This document shows, in pieces, positions 1-8,146 of a DNA stretch of 64,000 nt (positions are counted from its first letter, which is position 1; every line of letters begins with the position of its first letter). A program made the position numbers and the translations under genes. The notes beneath the pieces were generated by a model that worked only from the letters and a program-made list of their open reading frames with translations, had not been told where the DNA came from and made no database searches. Source of the DNA: Planctomycetales bacterium 71-10 (GTDB taxonomy: Bacteria > Planctomycetota > Planctomycetia > Isosphaerales > Isosphaeraceae); NCBI GenBank assembly GCA_001898385.1, contig MKTT01000072.1:1-64000 (forward strand), given 5' to 3'.

Positions 1-64
1 CCGCCGCGACGGCCAGGGTGAGCAGCGCGGCGGCGGCCCGGCGTCGGGTTCGTTCGCTCGACAT
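1..64 (-). CDS. Secreted protein, N-terminal fragment (gene runs off the window)
   Basis: The reverse strand from position 64 opens an ATG frame that is still open at the window edge, giving about 21 residues ([20 protein letters not shown]...). A basic stretch (RTRRR) followed by an Ala/Leu-rich hydrophobic run looks like a signal peptide. A GAGGA ribosome-binding motif lies just upstream. It starts 25 bases after the stop of the DUF1559 gene on the same strand, so the two are probably cotranscribed. Planctomycete DUF1559 genes are often followed by a small secreted or carboxypeptidase-regulatory-like protein. Which one this is cannot be told from 21 residues. Confidence 0.55.
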   Translation of the reverse strand, partial: MSSERTRRRAAAALLTLAVAA

Positions 65-89
65 CGGGGCGTCCTCCTCGCGCGGTGCG

Positions 90-1226
<1,137 letters not shown>

Positions 1227-1333
1227 GTCCGCTCGCTCGGTAGGGGCCGCGCGACCGGGACCGGGGTCGCGCGACGTCGGTGGGGTGGGCGAGGGGGCCT
1301 CGCCCGGGGGAAGAATCGTTCGCGTCTAGATAC

Positions 1334-1348
1334 TGAGACTCAGTCTCA
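1334..1348. promoter_or_regulatory. Perfect 7-1-7 palindrome resembling a Fur box
   Basis: TGAGACT-C-AGTCTCA is a perfect inverted repeat with a one-base centre. The 7-1-7 architecture and the TGA...TCA ends agree with the Fur-family consensus TGATAAT-N-ATTATCA at five of seven positions per half. It lies about 110 bases upstream of the DUF1559 start. On that strand a TATCTA hexamer immediately follows it and could serve as a -10, which would place the palindrome in the promoter spacer. The sequence shows the palindrome. The Fur (or other Fur-family) assignment is inference, and no fur gene is in the window. Confidence 0.45.
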
Positions 1349-1561
1349 ATCTCATCGACGATGGATTCTTGCGAGCGACGATCGGAATGTCAAGCATGCG
1401 GCGGCGAGGACGGCGCGGAATGGGGCCGCGAGGGGGCGCGGGCCCCCGGGCGGCGATCCAATCGAACCGATCAGCCTAATTTCAATCTTGTGAACATAAT
1501 TTGGATTATCAGACCCACATCTGGGGGGCTCCGCCGCGACGGAGCGGCCCCGGCGCGGCGC

Positions 1562-1590
1562 TTGACCGATACCTATGGGGGGTATATGAT
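1562..1590 (+). promoter_or_regulatory. Sigma70-type promoter of the copper operon
   Basis: A TTGACC -35 hexamer (1562-1567) and a TATGAT -10 hexamer (1585-1590) are separated by exactly 17 bases. Transcription would start near 1597, about 20 bases before the csoR GTG. It is one of the best promoter matches in the window, and its spacer contains the CsoR-type operator, so a bound repressor would block RNA polymerase directly. Confidence 0.75.
1569..1585. promoter_or_regulatory. CsoR-type operator (copper-responsive)
   Basis: ATACC-TATGGGG-GGTAT is an inverted repeat with a G-tract core. It reads on the other strand as ATACCCCCCATAGGTAT, the pattern of described CsoR operators (short A/T ends flanking C/G tracts). 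It occupies the spacer between the -35 and -10 hexamers just upstream of csoR, as expected for autoregulation. Copper loading of CsoR should release it and switch on csoR-copZ-copA. Confidence 0.7.
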
Positions 1591-1617
1591 TCCCGGGACA
1601 TAGGGAGGGCGGGCGAC

Positions 1618-1908
1618 GTGGACGACGGGGCCAGGAAGAAGCTGAGGGCGAGGGCGAGCCGCATCGCGGGCCAGGTGGCCGGCGTGCAGAGGATGCTGGA
1701 CGAGGACCGGTATTGCGTGGACGTCCTCAACCAGATCGCCGCGGCGCGCTCGGCGCTCGACGCGCTGGGGGTGGAGCTGCTGACGCGGCACCTGGAATGC
1801 TGCGTTTTGGGCCACGGGGGCGGCGGCGAGCACGATCGCGCCAAGCCCATGTCGCAGGAGGAATTGCTGGTCGAGGTCCGGTCCGTCCTGTCCCGATTCC
1901 TGAGATGA
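1618..1908 (+). CDS. csoR: CsoR-family copper-sensing repressor
   Basis: The 96-residue all-helical metal-sensing repressor (DUF156/CsoR-RcnR-FrmR family) has the Cu(I) ligand set expected of CsoR: Cys33 in the DRYCVDVLNQI helix, then His58 and Cys62 in TRHLECC. A His at the extreme N-terminus, typical of nickel-sensing RcnR, is absent. I chose the GTG at 1618 because AGGGAGG lies about 10 bases upstream; a longer reading frame from 1501 would run through the promoter and operator. It opens the copper operon, 16 bases before copZ, with its own likely binding site in the promoter. The apo-protein should repress and Cu(I) should derepress. Confidence 0.9.
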   Translation: MDDGARKKLRARASRIAGQVAGVQRMLDEDRYCVDVLNQIAAARSALDALGVELLTRHLECCVLGHGGGGEHDRAKPMSQEELLVEVRSVLSRFLR

Positions 1909-1924
1909 AAGCGAGGGTGACGCC

Positions 1925-2134
1925 ATGGCCCGCACGGTGACGACGCTGGAGATCGAGGGGGTGGAGTGCGAGGGTTGCGCCGGGTCGGCGCGGGCCGCGC
2001 TGGCGAAGCTCGACGGGGTGGGCGAGGCCCGGTTCGACATCCCCGGCAAGACGGTGACGGTGTCGCACGACGCCGCGGTCGGCCGCGAGGACGTGGCGCG
2101 GGCCCTGACCGCGGCCGGGTTCCCGGCGCGATGA
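1925..2134 (+). CDS. copZ: Copper chaperone, single heavy-metal-associated domain
   Basis: The 69-residue protein is one ferredoxin-like HMA domain with the metal motif GVECEGC (Cys15 and Cys18) near the N-terminus and the usual pattern ending in ALTAAGF. The residue before the first Cys is Glu, where GMTC is typical, a mild departure. CopZ proteins bind Cu(I) in the cytoplasm and hand it to CopA or CsoR. The start has a GAGGG ribosome-binding site. The stop overlaps the copA start in an ATGA, so translation is probably coupled and the two proteins made together. Confidence 0.88.
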   Translation: MARTVTTLEIEGVECEGCAGSARAALAKLDGVGEARFDIPGKTVTVSHDAAVGREDVARALTAAGFPAR

Positions 2135-4371
2135 CGCCGACGACGCTCGACATGCCGGTCGTCGGCATGCACTGCGCCGCGTGCGCCGGCCGGATCGAGC
2201 GGGCGCTCGGGGCCGCGGCGGGCGTGGAGAAGGCCGGGGTGAATTTCGCCTCGGCGCGGGCGACCGTGACGTTCGACCCCGCGGTCGTCACGCCGGAGGG
2301 GCTCCGGGCCGTCGTCCGCGACCAGGGCTTCGAAGCGATCCTGCCCGAAGCGGGCGGGGGCGCGGCGGCCGAGGCGTGCGAGGCCGAATACCGCCGGTTG
2401 CGGTCGCGGTTCGTGGTCGCCGCGGCTCTGACGGCCCCGCTGGTGATCCTGGCGATGGGGGGGCACCTCGTCCCGGCGCTCGGGCGCGTGCTCGACTTCC
2501 CGGGCCGGGCCTGGGCGGAACTCGCGCTCGCGACGCCGGTCGTCTTCTGGGCCGGTCGGGACTTCCTCGTCGGCGCCTATCAATCGGCGAGGCGACGGGC
2601 GGCCGACATGAACACGCTGGTGGCGATGGGATCGCTGTCGGCCTATGCGTACAGCCTGGCGGCCACGGCGTCGCCCGGGTGGTTCGCCGTCGCGGGGCAC
2701 GGGTCGCACGTCGGCGTCTACTACGAGGTCGCCGCGTCGATCGTCACGCTGATCCTGCTGGGGAACCTGCTCCAGGCGAGGGCCACGGCGCGCACGCGAG
2801 GGGCCGTCGAGGCGCTGATGGGGCTGAGCCCGCGGACGGCCCGAGTCGTCCGCGACGGCCGGGAGCTGGAAGCGGCGATCGAGGACGTGCGCGTGGGGGA
2901 CCTGGTCGTCGTCCGGCCGGGCGAGAAGGTGCCGGTGGACGGCGAGGTCGAGGATGGTTCGTCGAACGTCGACGAGAGCATGCTGACCGGCGAGCCGATG
3001 CCCGTGGCCAAGAGCGCCGGCGACGCGGTCGTCGGCGGGACGCTGAACGGGACCGGCTCGTTCCGGTTCCGGGCGAAGAAGGTGGGGGCCGACACGGTCC
3101 TGCGGCAGATCGTCCGGCTGGTGGAGCAGGCGCAGGGGTCCAAGGCTCCCATCCAGCGGACGGCGGACCGGGTCGCGGGCGTGTTCGTCCCGGTCGTGCT
3201 GACGCTGGCGGTGGCGACGTTCGTCGCGTGGTTCGACCTGGCCCCGCCGGAGACCCGGCTGGCGCAAGCGACGCTCGCGGCGGTGGCGGTCCTCATCATC
3301 GCCTGCCCGTGCGCCCTGGGGCTCGCCACGCCGACGGCCATCATGGTCGGCACCGGCCGGGGCGCGCAGGCCGGGATCCTCATCAAGGGGGGCGAGGCGC
3401 TGGAGGCGGCGCAAGGGGTGACGGCGGTCGTCCTGGACAAGACCGGGACCGTGACCGAGGGGAAGCCGGCCGTCGCCGCCGTCGCACCGGCCGGGCCGTT
3501 CGCCGAGGAGGAATTGCTGCGGCTGGCGGCGTCGGCCGAGCGGGGCTCGGAGCACCCGCTGGGGGCGGCCATGGTCCGCGCGGCGAAGGATCGCGGGCTG
3601 TCGCTGGCCGAGGCGCGCGACTTCCGGGCGATCGCCGGCCGGGGGATCGAGGCGACGGTCGACGGCCGTCGCGTGCTGGTCGGCAACGCGGCGTTCCTGC
3701 GCGAGCGGGGCGTCGAGCCGGACGAGGCGGCGGCCGACCCTCGCGCGACGACGGCGTATGCGGCCGTCGACGGCGCGTTCGCCGGGGCGATCGCCGTGGC
3801 GGACCGGGTCAAGCCGGGCTCGCGGGACGCCGTGCGAAGGCTCCGCGCCATGGGCCTCGACGTGGTCATGCTCACCGGCGACGCCGATCGCGTGGCGCGG
3901 GAGGTGGCCGCCGAGGTCGGCATCGACCGCGTGATCGCCGACGTCCTGCCGGCCGCCAAGGCCGACGCCGTCCGGGCGCTCCAGGCCGAGGGCCGCCGGG
4001 TGGCGATGGTCGGCGACGGGATCAACGACGCCCCCGCGCTGGCGCAGGCCGACGTCGGGGTCGCGATGGGGACCGGGACCGACGTGGCCATCGAGGCGGC
4101 CGACGTGACGCTCGTCCGCGGCGACCTGCACGGGGTCCCGGACGCGATCGAGCTGTCGCGGGCGACGATGCGCACGGTGCGGCAGAACCTGTTCTTCGCG
4201 TTCGCCTACAACATGATCGGCATCCCGATCGCCGCCGGGGCCCTCTACCCCTTCACCGGATGGATGCTCAGCCCGATTTTGGCGTCGGCGGCGATGGCGC
4301 TCTCCAGCGTCAGCGTCGTGACGAACGCGCTGCGGCTGCGGGGCTTCTCGATCCACCCAACCCGGGAGTGA
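2131..4371 (+). CDS. copA: Copper-exporting P1B-type ATPase
   Basis: The 746-residue pump uses ATP to move Cu(I) out of the cytoplasm. In order: one N-terminal HMA domain with GMHCAAC (Cys15, Cys18); transmembrane helices; an actuator domain with TGEPMPV; the transport-site CPC motif (Cys392-Pro-Cys394) in [11 protein letters not shown]; the phosphorylated Asp436 in DKTGTVT; the P1B-specific Ser-Glu-His-Pro motif (His475-Pro476); GDGINDAP (628-635); and C-terminal helices carrying the YN (AFAYNMIG) and MALSS signatures of Cu(I)-specific P1B-1 pumps. The start overlaps the copZ stop. A longer upstream frame exists but runs through copZ in another frame, so 2131 is preferred. Copper responsiveness is expected from the upstream CsoR-type site. 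Confidence 0.95.
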   Translation: MTPTTLDMPVVGMHCAACAGRIERALGAAAGVEKAGVNFASARATVTFDPAVVTPEGLRAVVRDQGFEAILPEAGGGAAAEACEAEYRRLRSRFVVAAALTAPLVILAMGGHLVPALGRVLDFPGRAWAELALATPVVFWAGRDFLVGAYQSARRRAADMNTLVAMGSLSAYAYSLAATASPGWFAVAGHGSHVGVYYEVAASIVTLILLGNLLQARATARTRGAVEALMGLSPRTARVVRDGRELEAAIEDVRVGDLVVVRPGEKVPVDGEVEDGSSNVDESMLTGEPMPVAKSAGDAVVGGTLNGTGSFRFRAKKVGADTVLRQIVRLVEQAQGSKAPIQRTADRVAGVFVPVVLTLAVATFVAWFDLAPPETRLAQATLAAVAVLIIACPCALGLATPTAIMVGTGRGAQAGILIKGGEALEAAQGVTAVVLDKTGTVTEGKPAVAAVAPAGPFAEEELLRLAASAERGSEHPLGAAMVRAAKDRGLSLAEARDFRAIAGRGIEATVDGRRVLVGNAAFLRERGVEPDEAAADPRATTAYAAVDGAFAGAIAVADRVKPGSRDAVRRLRAMGLDVVMLTGDADRVAREVAAEVGIDRVIADVLPAAKADAVRALQAEGRRVAMVGDGINDAPALAQADVGVAMGTGTDVAIEAADVTLVRGDLHGVPDAIELSRATMRTVRQNLFFAFAYNMIGIPIAAGALYPFTGWMLSPILASAAMALSSVSVVTNALRLRGFSIHPTRE

Positions 4372-4376
4372 ACCCC

Positions 4377-4481
4377 ATGGACGCGGCGGAGATCCTGGTC
4401 ACGGCCGGCGGCGCGGCGCTCGCGGCGTTCATCCTCTGGTTCTTCCTCGGGCCGAGGTCGACGGAACGGGGTTTGCGATAG
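4377..4481 (+). CDS. 34-residue membrane micro-protein after CopA
   Basis: A short frame starts five bases after the copA stop and encodes one hydrophobic helix (about residues 6-24, ending FILWFFLGPR) and a short basic tail. In several bacteria the gene after copA encodes a membrane-anchored cupredoxin whose N-terminus has the same look (short acidic start, AGG-ALAAF-LWFF-GP). Here the frame stops straight after the anchor and I see no cupredoxin fold downstream in any frame. It may be a decayed remnant or a free-standing copper-pump micro-protein. There is no good ribosome-binding site, so it may depend on coupling to copA. Confidence 0.5.
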   Translation: MDAAEILVTAGGAALAAFILWFFLGPRSTERGLR

Positions 4482-4559
4482 ATACCCCCCGAGTTCAGTC
4501 GCCCCGGGGACGTCCCCGAGGTGCAATCGACCACGCGCACATTGCGAGGGATGCGGACG

Positions 4560-4778
4560 ATGAAGACCGGGAACGCGAAGCTCGCCGCCTTGGGGATGCT
4601 GCTGGCCCCCATGATCGGCCTGGGCGTGGGATGCGAGTCGAAGGGCCCCGCTGAAAGGGCCGGCGAGAAGATCGACCAGAACGTCAAGGACCTCAAGGAC
4701 GCCGTCGACCCGCGCGGGCCGGCCGAGAAGGCCGGCGCGGCGGTGGACGACGCCGCGAACAAGGTCACGAATCCGTGA
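4560..4778 (+). CDS. Small lipoprotein with internal repeat
   Basis: The 72-residue product has a basic start, a hydrophobic stretch and a lipobox-like LGVGC, so it is probably a lipoprotein with a mature part of about 45 residues. The mature part has an internal duplication, KGPAERAGEKID then RGPAEKAGAAVD, with charged amphipathic helix character. An AGGG motif 9 bases upstream supports the start at 4560; an in-frame ATG at 4551 is the alternative. It lies 78 bases after the micro-protein and just before a strong hairpin, so it may be the last gene of the copper operon. A link to copper is by position only; no metal motif is visible. Confidence 0.7.
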   Translation: MKTGNAKLAALGMLLAPMIGLGVGCESKGPAERAGEKIDQNVKDLKDAVDPRGPAEKAGAAVDDAANKVTNP

Positions 4779-4794
4779 GGGAGGACGACCTTGC

Positions 4795-4828
4795 CGCGGG
4801 CCCGGGTGTGGAAGCGCCCGGGCCCGCG
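4795..4828. terminator. Hairpin terminator closing the copper operon
   Basis: A perfect 12-bp stem (left arm 4795-4806, right arm 4817-4828) encloses a 10-base loop and is followed by TATCTTCATC, a weak U-rich tail. It lies 17 bases after the stop of the small lipoprotein gene and before the end of the converging oxidoreductase gene. Confidence 0.6.
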
Positions 4829-4838
4829 TATCTTCATC

Positions 4839-5038
4839 GACCGTCCCGGATTTCGGTGCCGCCTTCCTGGACGGCCTTCCCCCCTGGCGGGGGAAGGTGG
4901 CCCGAGGGGCCGGATGAGGGGGAGGACGCGCCAGAAGGCCGTCGAGTCCCCGGGCCGTTCGGGCGGGCCTTCGGATCCCGACGGCGCCCGTGCTTCGCGT
5001 CCCCCTCATCATCGGTCGTCCCTAAATCCGGGACGGTC
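4839..5038. repeat. Dispersed palindromic repeat, copy 1
   Basis: A 200-bp intergenic element bounded by 15-bp perfect inverted repeats, GACCGTCCCGGATTT at 4839-4853 and its complement at 5024-5038. Inside lies a near-palindrome (4876-4896: CTTCCCCC...GGGGGAAG), a GGCCGGATGAGGGGG segment and a GCTTCGCGTCCCCCTCATC segment. Most of it matches the inverse of the element at 37500-37710, including one terminal motif with one mismatch. There is no coding capacity. It looks like a small non-autonomous mobile or REP-type element inserted between convergent genes. Confidence 0.7.
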
Positions 5039-5048
5039 GGCATCTTCA

Positions 5049-6158
5049 TCAGGAGACCTGATCCATCGTCACGGCCGCCCTGGCGTCGACCGAGGCGCGG
5101 ACGAGGAGGCAGGCGAGGACCGCGGCGCGGCCGTGCTCGACGGTGCAGACGGGCTCGCTGCGGGTGCGCACCGAGTTCGCGAAGGCGGCCACCGAGAGGA
5201 GCGTGTTGTCGGTGACCGGGCCGCCGAGTTGACGGTCGGCCTTCTTCTGGTCGGGGCGGTACGAGAAGACGCCGGAGTTGAAGTCGACGCCCCCCGTCTT
5301 GCCGATCAGCCGCGTGTACTCCTCGTTGAACTTCGTGGGTGCCGTCCAACTGTGGATGATGTTCACGAAGACGCCGCCGGGGTACTCGATCACGCCCGAG
5401 TAGTAGTCGTGGACGTTGCGGTCGGGCTGGTGCTCGCGGAACAGGTCGTCGCGGCCCAGGGCCATCGCCTTCACGGGGGCCGAGCCCACGGCCCAGTTGA
5501 GGACGTCCCAGTTGTGGACGGCCTGCTCGACGATCCAGTCGCCCGAGCGCTCGCGGCGGCCGAACCAGCCGTAGAGCGGGCCCCACGAGTTCGACCAGAG
5601 GATGCGGCCTTCCACCAGCTCGCCGATCTCGCCGGAGTGGACGGCGGCGATGGGCTCGATGAAGTGGGGATCCGCCCGGCGCTGGTGGCCGATCTGGACG
5701 ATCTGCTTGCTCTCGCGGGTCGCCTTGACCACGGCGTCGAGGTCGGCGCGGGTGAGGCACATCGGCTTCTCGCCGTACAGGTCCTTGCCGGCGGCGATGG
5801 CGTCGAGGTAGCAGCGCGCGTGCAGGTCGACCGGGATGGCGCTCACGATCGCGTCGACGCCGTCGGCCTTGAGGATTTCCTTCCACGACCCGTCGGTCGA
5901 CCCGACCGGCCGCTTCCGGCCGGCGGCCTCGACGGCCTTGATCCCGCGCTCCAGGGCGGCGGGGTCGACGTCGCAGATGGCGCGGATCTCGACGCCCGGG
6001 ACCTGCAACAGGGCCTTGAGGAGGGCCGAGCCGCGATTGCCGGCGCCGATCAGGCCGACGCCGATCGTCTCGTTCGCGCTGAAGGCGGACGGCAGGGACG
6101 AGGCGGCGAGGGCGCCGGCGGTCGCGCCGAGGAAGGTACGTCGCGGGAACTGGGTCAT
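5049..6158 (-). CDS. Tat-exported Gfo/Idh/MocA family oxidoreductase
   Basis: The 369-residue protein begins with a twin-arginine signal (MTQFPRRTFLGATAGALAAS; Arg6-Arg7). It continues with a Rossmann NAD(P)-binding motif (GLIGAGNRG, 35-43), the family EKP motif (Glu130-Lys131-Pro132) and a conserved His in EQAVHNWDVLNW (His215). The family oxidises or reduces sugars, often on carbohydrate-degrading pathways. Tat export implies folding with its cofactor in the cytoplasm, then work in the periplasm. A GAGG motif lies upstream of the ATG. It follows the GH15 gene by 122 bases and looks like the last gene of the carbohydrate operon. The substrate cannot be told from sequence. Confidence 0.88.
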   Translation of the reverse strand: MTQFPRRTFLGATAGALAASSLPSAFSANETIGVGLIGAGNRGSALLKALLQVPGVEIRAICDVDPAALERGIKAVEAAGRKRPVGSTDGSWKEILKADGVDAIVSAIPVDLHARCYLDAIAAGKDLYGEKPMCLTRADLDAVVKATRESKQIVQIGHQRRADPHFIEPIAAVHSGEIGELVEGRILWSNSWGPLYGWFGRRERSGDWIVEQAVHNWDVLNWAVGSAPVKAMALGRDDLFREHQPDRNVHDYYSGVIEYPGGVFVNIIHSWTAPTKFNEEYTRLIGKTGGVDFNSGVFSYRPDQKKADRQLGGPVTDNTLLSVAAFANSVRTRSEPVCTVEHGRAAVLACLLVRASVDARAAVTMDQVS

Positions 6159-6280
6159 CGGGAGGGCCTCCGCCGGGACGTCCCCGACGCCGCGCCCCGC
6201 CCACGCGGGGCCGCGCCGTCGCCGCTCGCCCGGCCGCCGCATTCGAACCGATGCATCGGGCCGACGCAAGGCCCGGCCCC

Positions 6281-8095
6281 CTACCCCGATCCGAGCGCGC
6301 GGTCGAGGTTGAACGCGGCGCTGATGAGGGCCAGATGGGTGAAGCCCTGGGGGTAGTTCCCCAGGGCCTCGCCGCGCGCGCCGGTCTCCTCGGCGTAGAG
6401 GCCCAGGTGGTTGGCGTTGCCGAGCATGTGCTCGAAGATCACGCGGGCGTCGCGGAGGTGGCCCGGGTCGGCCTTGCCGGCGCGGGTGAGGGCCTCGACC
6501 ATCCAGAACGAGCACATGTTGAAGGCGCCTTCGTCGCCGTCCAGGCCGTCGGGGCTGCGCGAGGGATCGTAGCGGAAGACGAGGCTGTCGTACGCCAGGC
6601 CCCCCTGCTCGATCGGCCGCCGCAGCGCCTCCAGGGTCTTCAGCAGCCGGGGGTCGGTCGGCGAGAGGAAGAAGACCAGGGGCATGATGAGGGCCGAGGC
6701 GTCCAGCACGTCGTCGCCGTACGACTGCACGAACGAGCCCTTGCGCTCGTCCCAGCCGTTCTTCATGACGTCGAGATAGACCTCGTCCCGGACCTTCCCC
6801 CAGCGGTCGCGGTCGGCGGGGAACGAGCGCTTGTCGGCCAGCCGCAGGGCCCGGTCGATGGCGACCCAGCACATGAGCTTCGAGTAGACGAAGTGGCGAC
6901 GGCCGCTGCGGACCTCCCAGATCCCCTCGTCCTCGCGTCGCCAGTTGTCGCAGACGTAGTCGGTGATGCGGGAGAGTTCGGTCCAGAGGTCGTAGGAGAT
7001 CGGGGCCCCGTACTTGTTGTAGAGGTAGACGGCGTCCATCAGCTCGCCGTACATGTCGAGCTGGAGTTGATCCGCCGCGCCGTTGCCGATCCGGACGGGC
7101 CGCGAGCCGCGGTAGCCGTCGAGGTGGTCGAGCGTCAATTCCTCCAGGTTGTGGCGGCCGTCGATCCCGTAGACGACCTGGAGCGGGGCGTCGCCGCAGG
7201 TCTCGTGGCAACGGGCCTCGATCCAGCTCATGAACCGACCGGCCTCCTCGGTGAAGCCGATGCGCATCAGGCCGTAGAGCGTGAACGCGGAGTCGCGGAT
7301 CCAGGTGTAGCGGTAGTCCCAGTTCCGCCCGCCGCCGATCAGCTCCGGCAGGCCGCAGGTCGGCGCGGCGATGATCGCGCCGGTGGGCTCGTAGGTCAGC
7401 ATCTTGAGGATCAGGGCCGAGCGCTGGACGACCTCACGCCATCGGCCCTTGTAGGTGCATCGGGACAGCCAACGCCGCCAGTAGCCGAGGGTCGCTTCCA
7501 TCAGGCCCTCGGCCTCCTCCATCGAGAACGCCCGGTGCGCGGGCTCTCGCATCGCGAAGGCGACGGTCTGGCCGGACTGGAGCGTGAACTCCGCGGAGAC
7601 GCCGTCGCCGTCGGCCTCCAGGTCGACCGACCCGGACAGCTCCAGCTCCAGGCCCGCGCCCTCGAATACGGCCGACTTCCCCTCGATGCGCGTCCGGTGC
7701 TCCGCGCGGGCGTAGTCGAACGCCGGCCGGCAATGGAGGCGGAACGGGGCCTCGCCGCGGACGGCGTGGACCTTCCGCACCAGGAACGGCGAGCCGGGGC
7801 GGTCGCGGGAGCCGACCGGCATGAAGTCCGTGACCTCGGCGACGCCCTTCTCGGACAGGAACCGCGTGACCAGGACGTTCGTGTCCGGCCAGTACAACTG
7901 CTTGCGCGTGGCGTGCGGGCAGCTCGGCGCGATCCGGAACGATCCCCCCTTCGCGTCGTCCAGGATCGCGCCGAAGACGCTCGGCGAGTCGAACCGCGGG
8001 TAGCAGAGCCAGTCGATCGACCCGTCGTGCCCCACCAGCGCGGCGCTGTGCATGTCGCCGATCAGCCCGTAATCCTCGATCGGTATGTACCCCAT
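6281..8095 (-). CDS. Glycoside hydrolase family 15 protein (glucoamylase/trehalase-like)
   Basis: The 604-residue protein has the two-part GH15 layout: an N-terminal beta-sandwich (from [31 protein letters not shown]) and an (alpha/alpha)6 barrel with [11 protein letters not shown] (258-268), [13 protein letters not shown] and DEGIWEVR (389-396), the last carrying a likely catalytic Glu. No signal peptide is visible, so it is probably cytoplasmic. GH15 enzymes release glucose from alpha-glucans or, in an actinobacterial branch, split trehalose. Sequence alone does not decide between them. It starts 51 bases after the stop of the glycoamylase-like gene, in an apparent operon. Confidence 0.92.
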   Translation of the reverse strand: MGYIPIEDYGLIGDMHSAALVGHDGSIDWLCYPRFDSPSVFGAILDDAKGGSFRIAPSCPHATRKQLYWPDTNVLVTRFLSEKGVAEVTDFMPVGSRDRPGSPFLVRKVHAVRGEAPFRLHCRPAFDYARAEHRTRIEGKSAVFEGAGLELELSGSVDLEADGDGVSAEFTLQSGQTVAFAMREPAHRAFSMEEAEGLMEATLGYWRRWLSRCTYKGRWREVVQRSALILKMLTYEPTGAIIAAPTCGLPELIGGGRNWDYRYTWIRDSAFTLYGLMRIGFTEEAGRFMSWIEARCHETCGDAPLQVVYGIDGRHNLEELTLDHLDGYRGSRPVRIGNGAADQLQLDMYGELMDAVYLYNKYGAPISYDLWTELSRITDYVCDNWRREDEGIWEVRSGRRHFVYSKLMCWVAIDRALRLADKRSFPADRDRWGKVRDEVYLDVMKNGWDERKGSFVQSYGDDVLDASALIMPLVFFLSPTDPRLLKTLEALRRPIEQGGLAYDSLVFRYDPSRSPDGLDGDEGAFNMCSFWMVEALTRAGKADPGHLRDARVIFEHMLGNANHLGLYAEETGARGEALGNYPQGFTHLALISAAFNLDRALGSG

Positions 8096-8146
8096 CGCGG
8101 CCCCTCCTTCAGGTGGCGAGGGGCGGACGCAAACCGGGCGCCGACC

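Larger units (their letters stand above)
1227..1617. other. Divergent intergenic region (391 bp)
   Basis: This spacer separates the minus-strand DUF1559 gene from the plus-strand copper operon. It holds a 15-bp palindrome (1334-1348), a markedly AT-richer patch around 1474-1520, and at its right end the promoter and CsoR-type operator of the copper operon. I see no convincing gene in it. Confidence 0.7.

Noticed and set aside
1501..1617. N-terminal extension of csoR
   Set aside because: It would cover the promoter and operator; the GTG at 1618 has a strong ribosome-binding site and gives the family length.
1573..4356. Long minus-strand open frame (over 900 codons) opposite copZ-copA
   Set aside because: It is antisense to a motif-complete copA, rich in Arg/Pro/Gly/His and without any family motif; a by-product of GC-rich codon use.
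4481..4490. ATACCCCCC half-site after the micro-protein, similar to half of the CsoR-type operator
   Set aside because: Only one half is present and no promoter hexamers are in register; probably chance.
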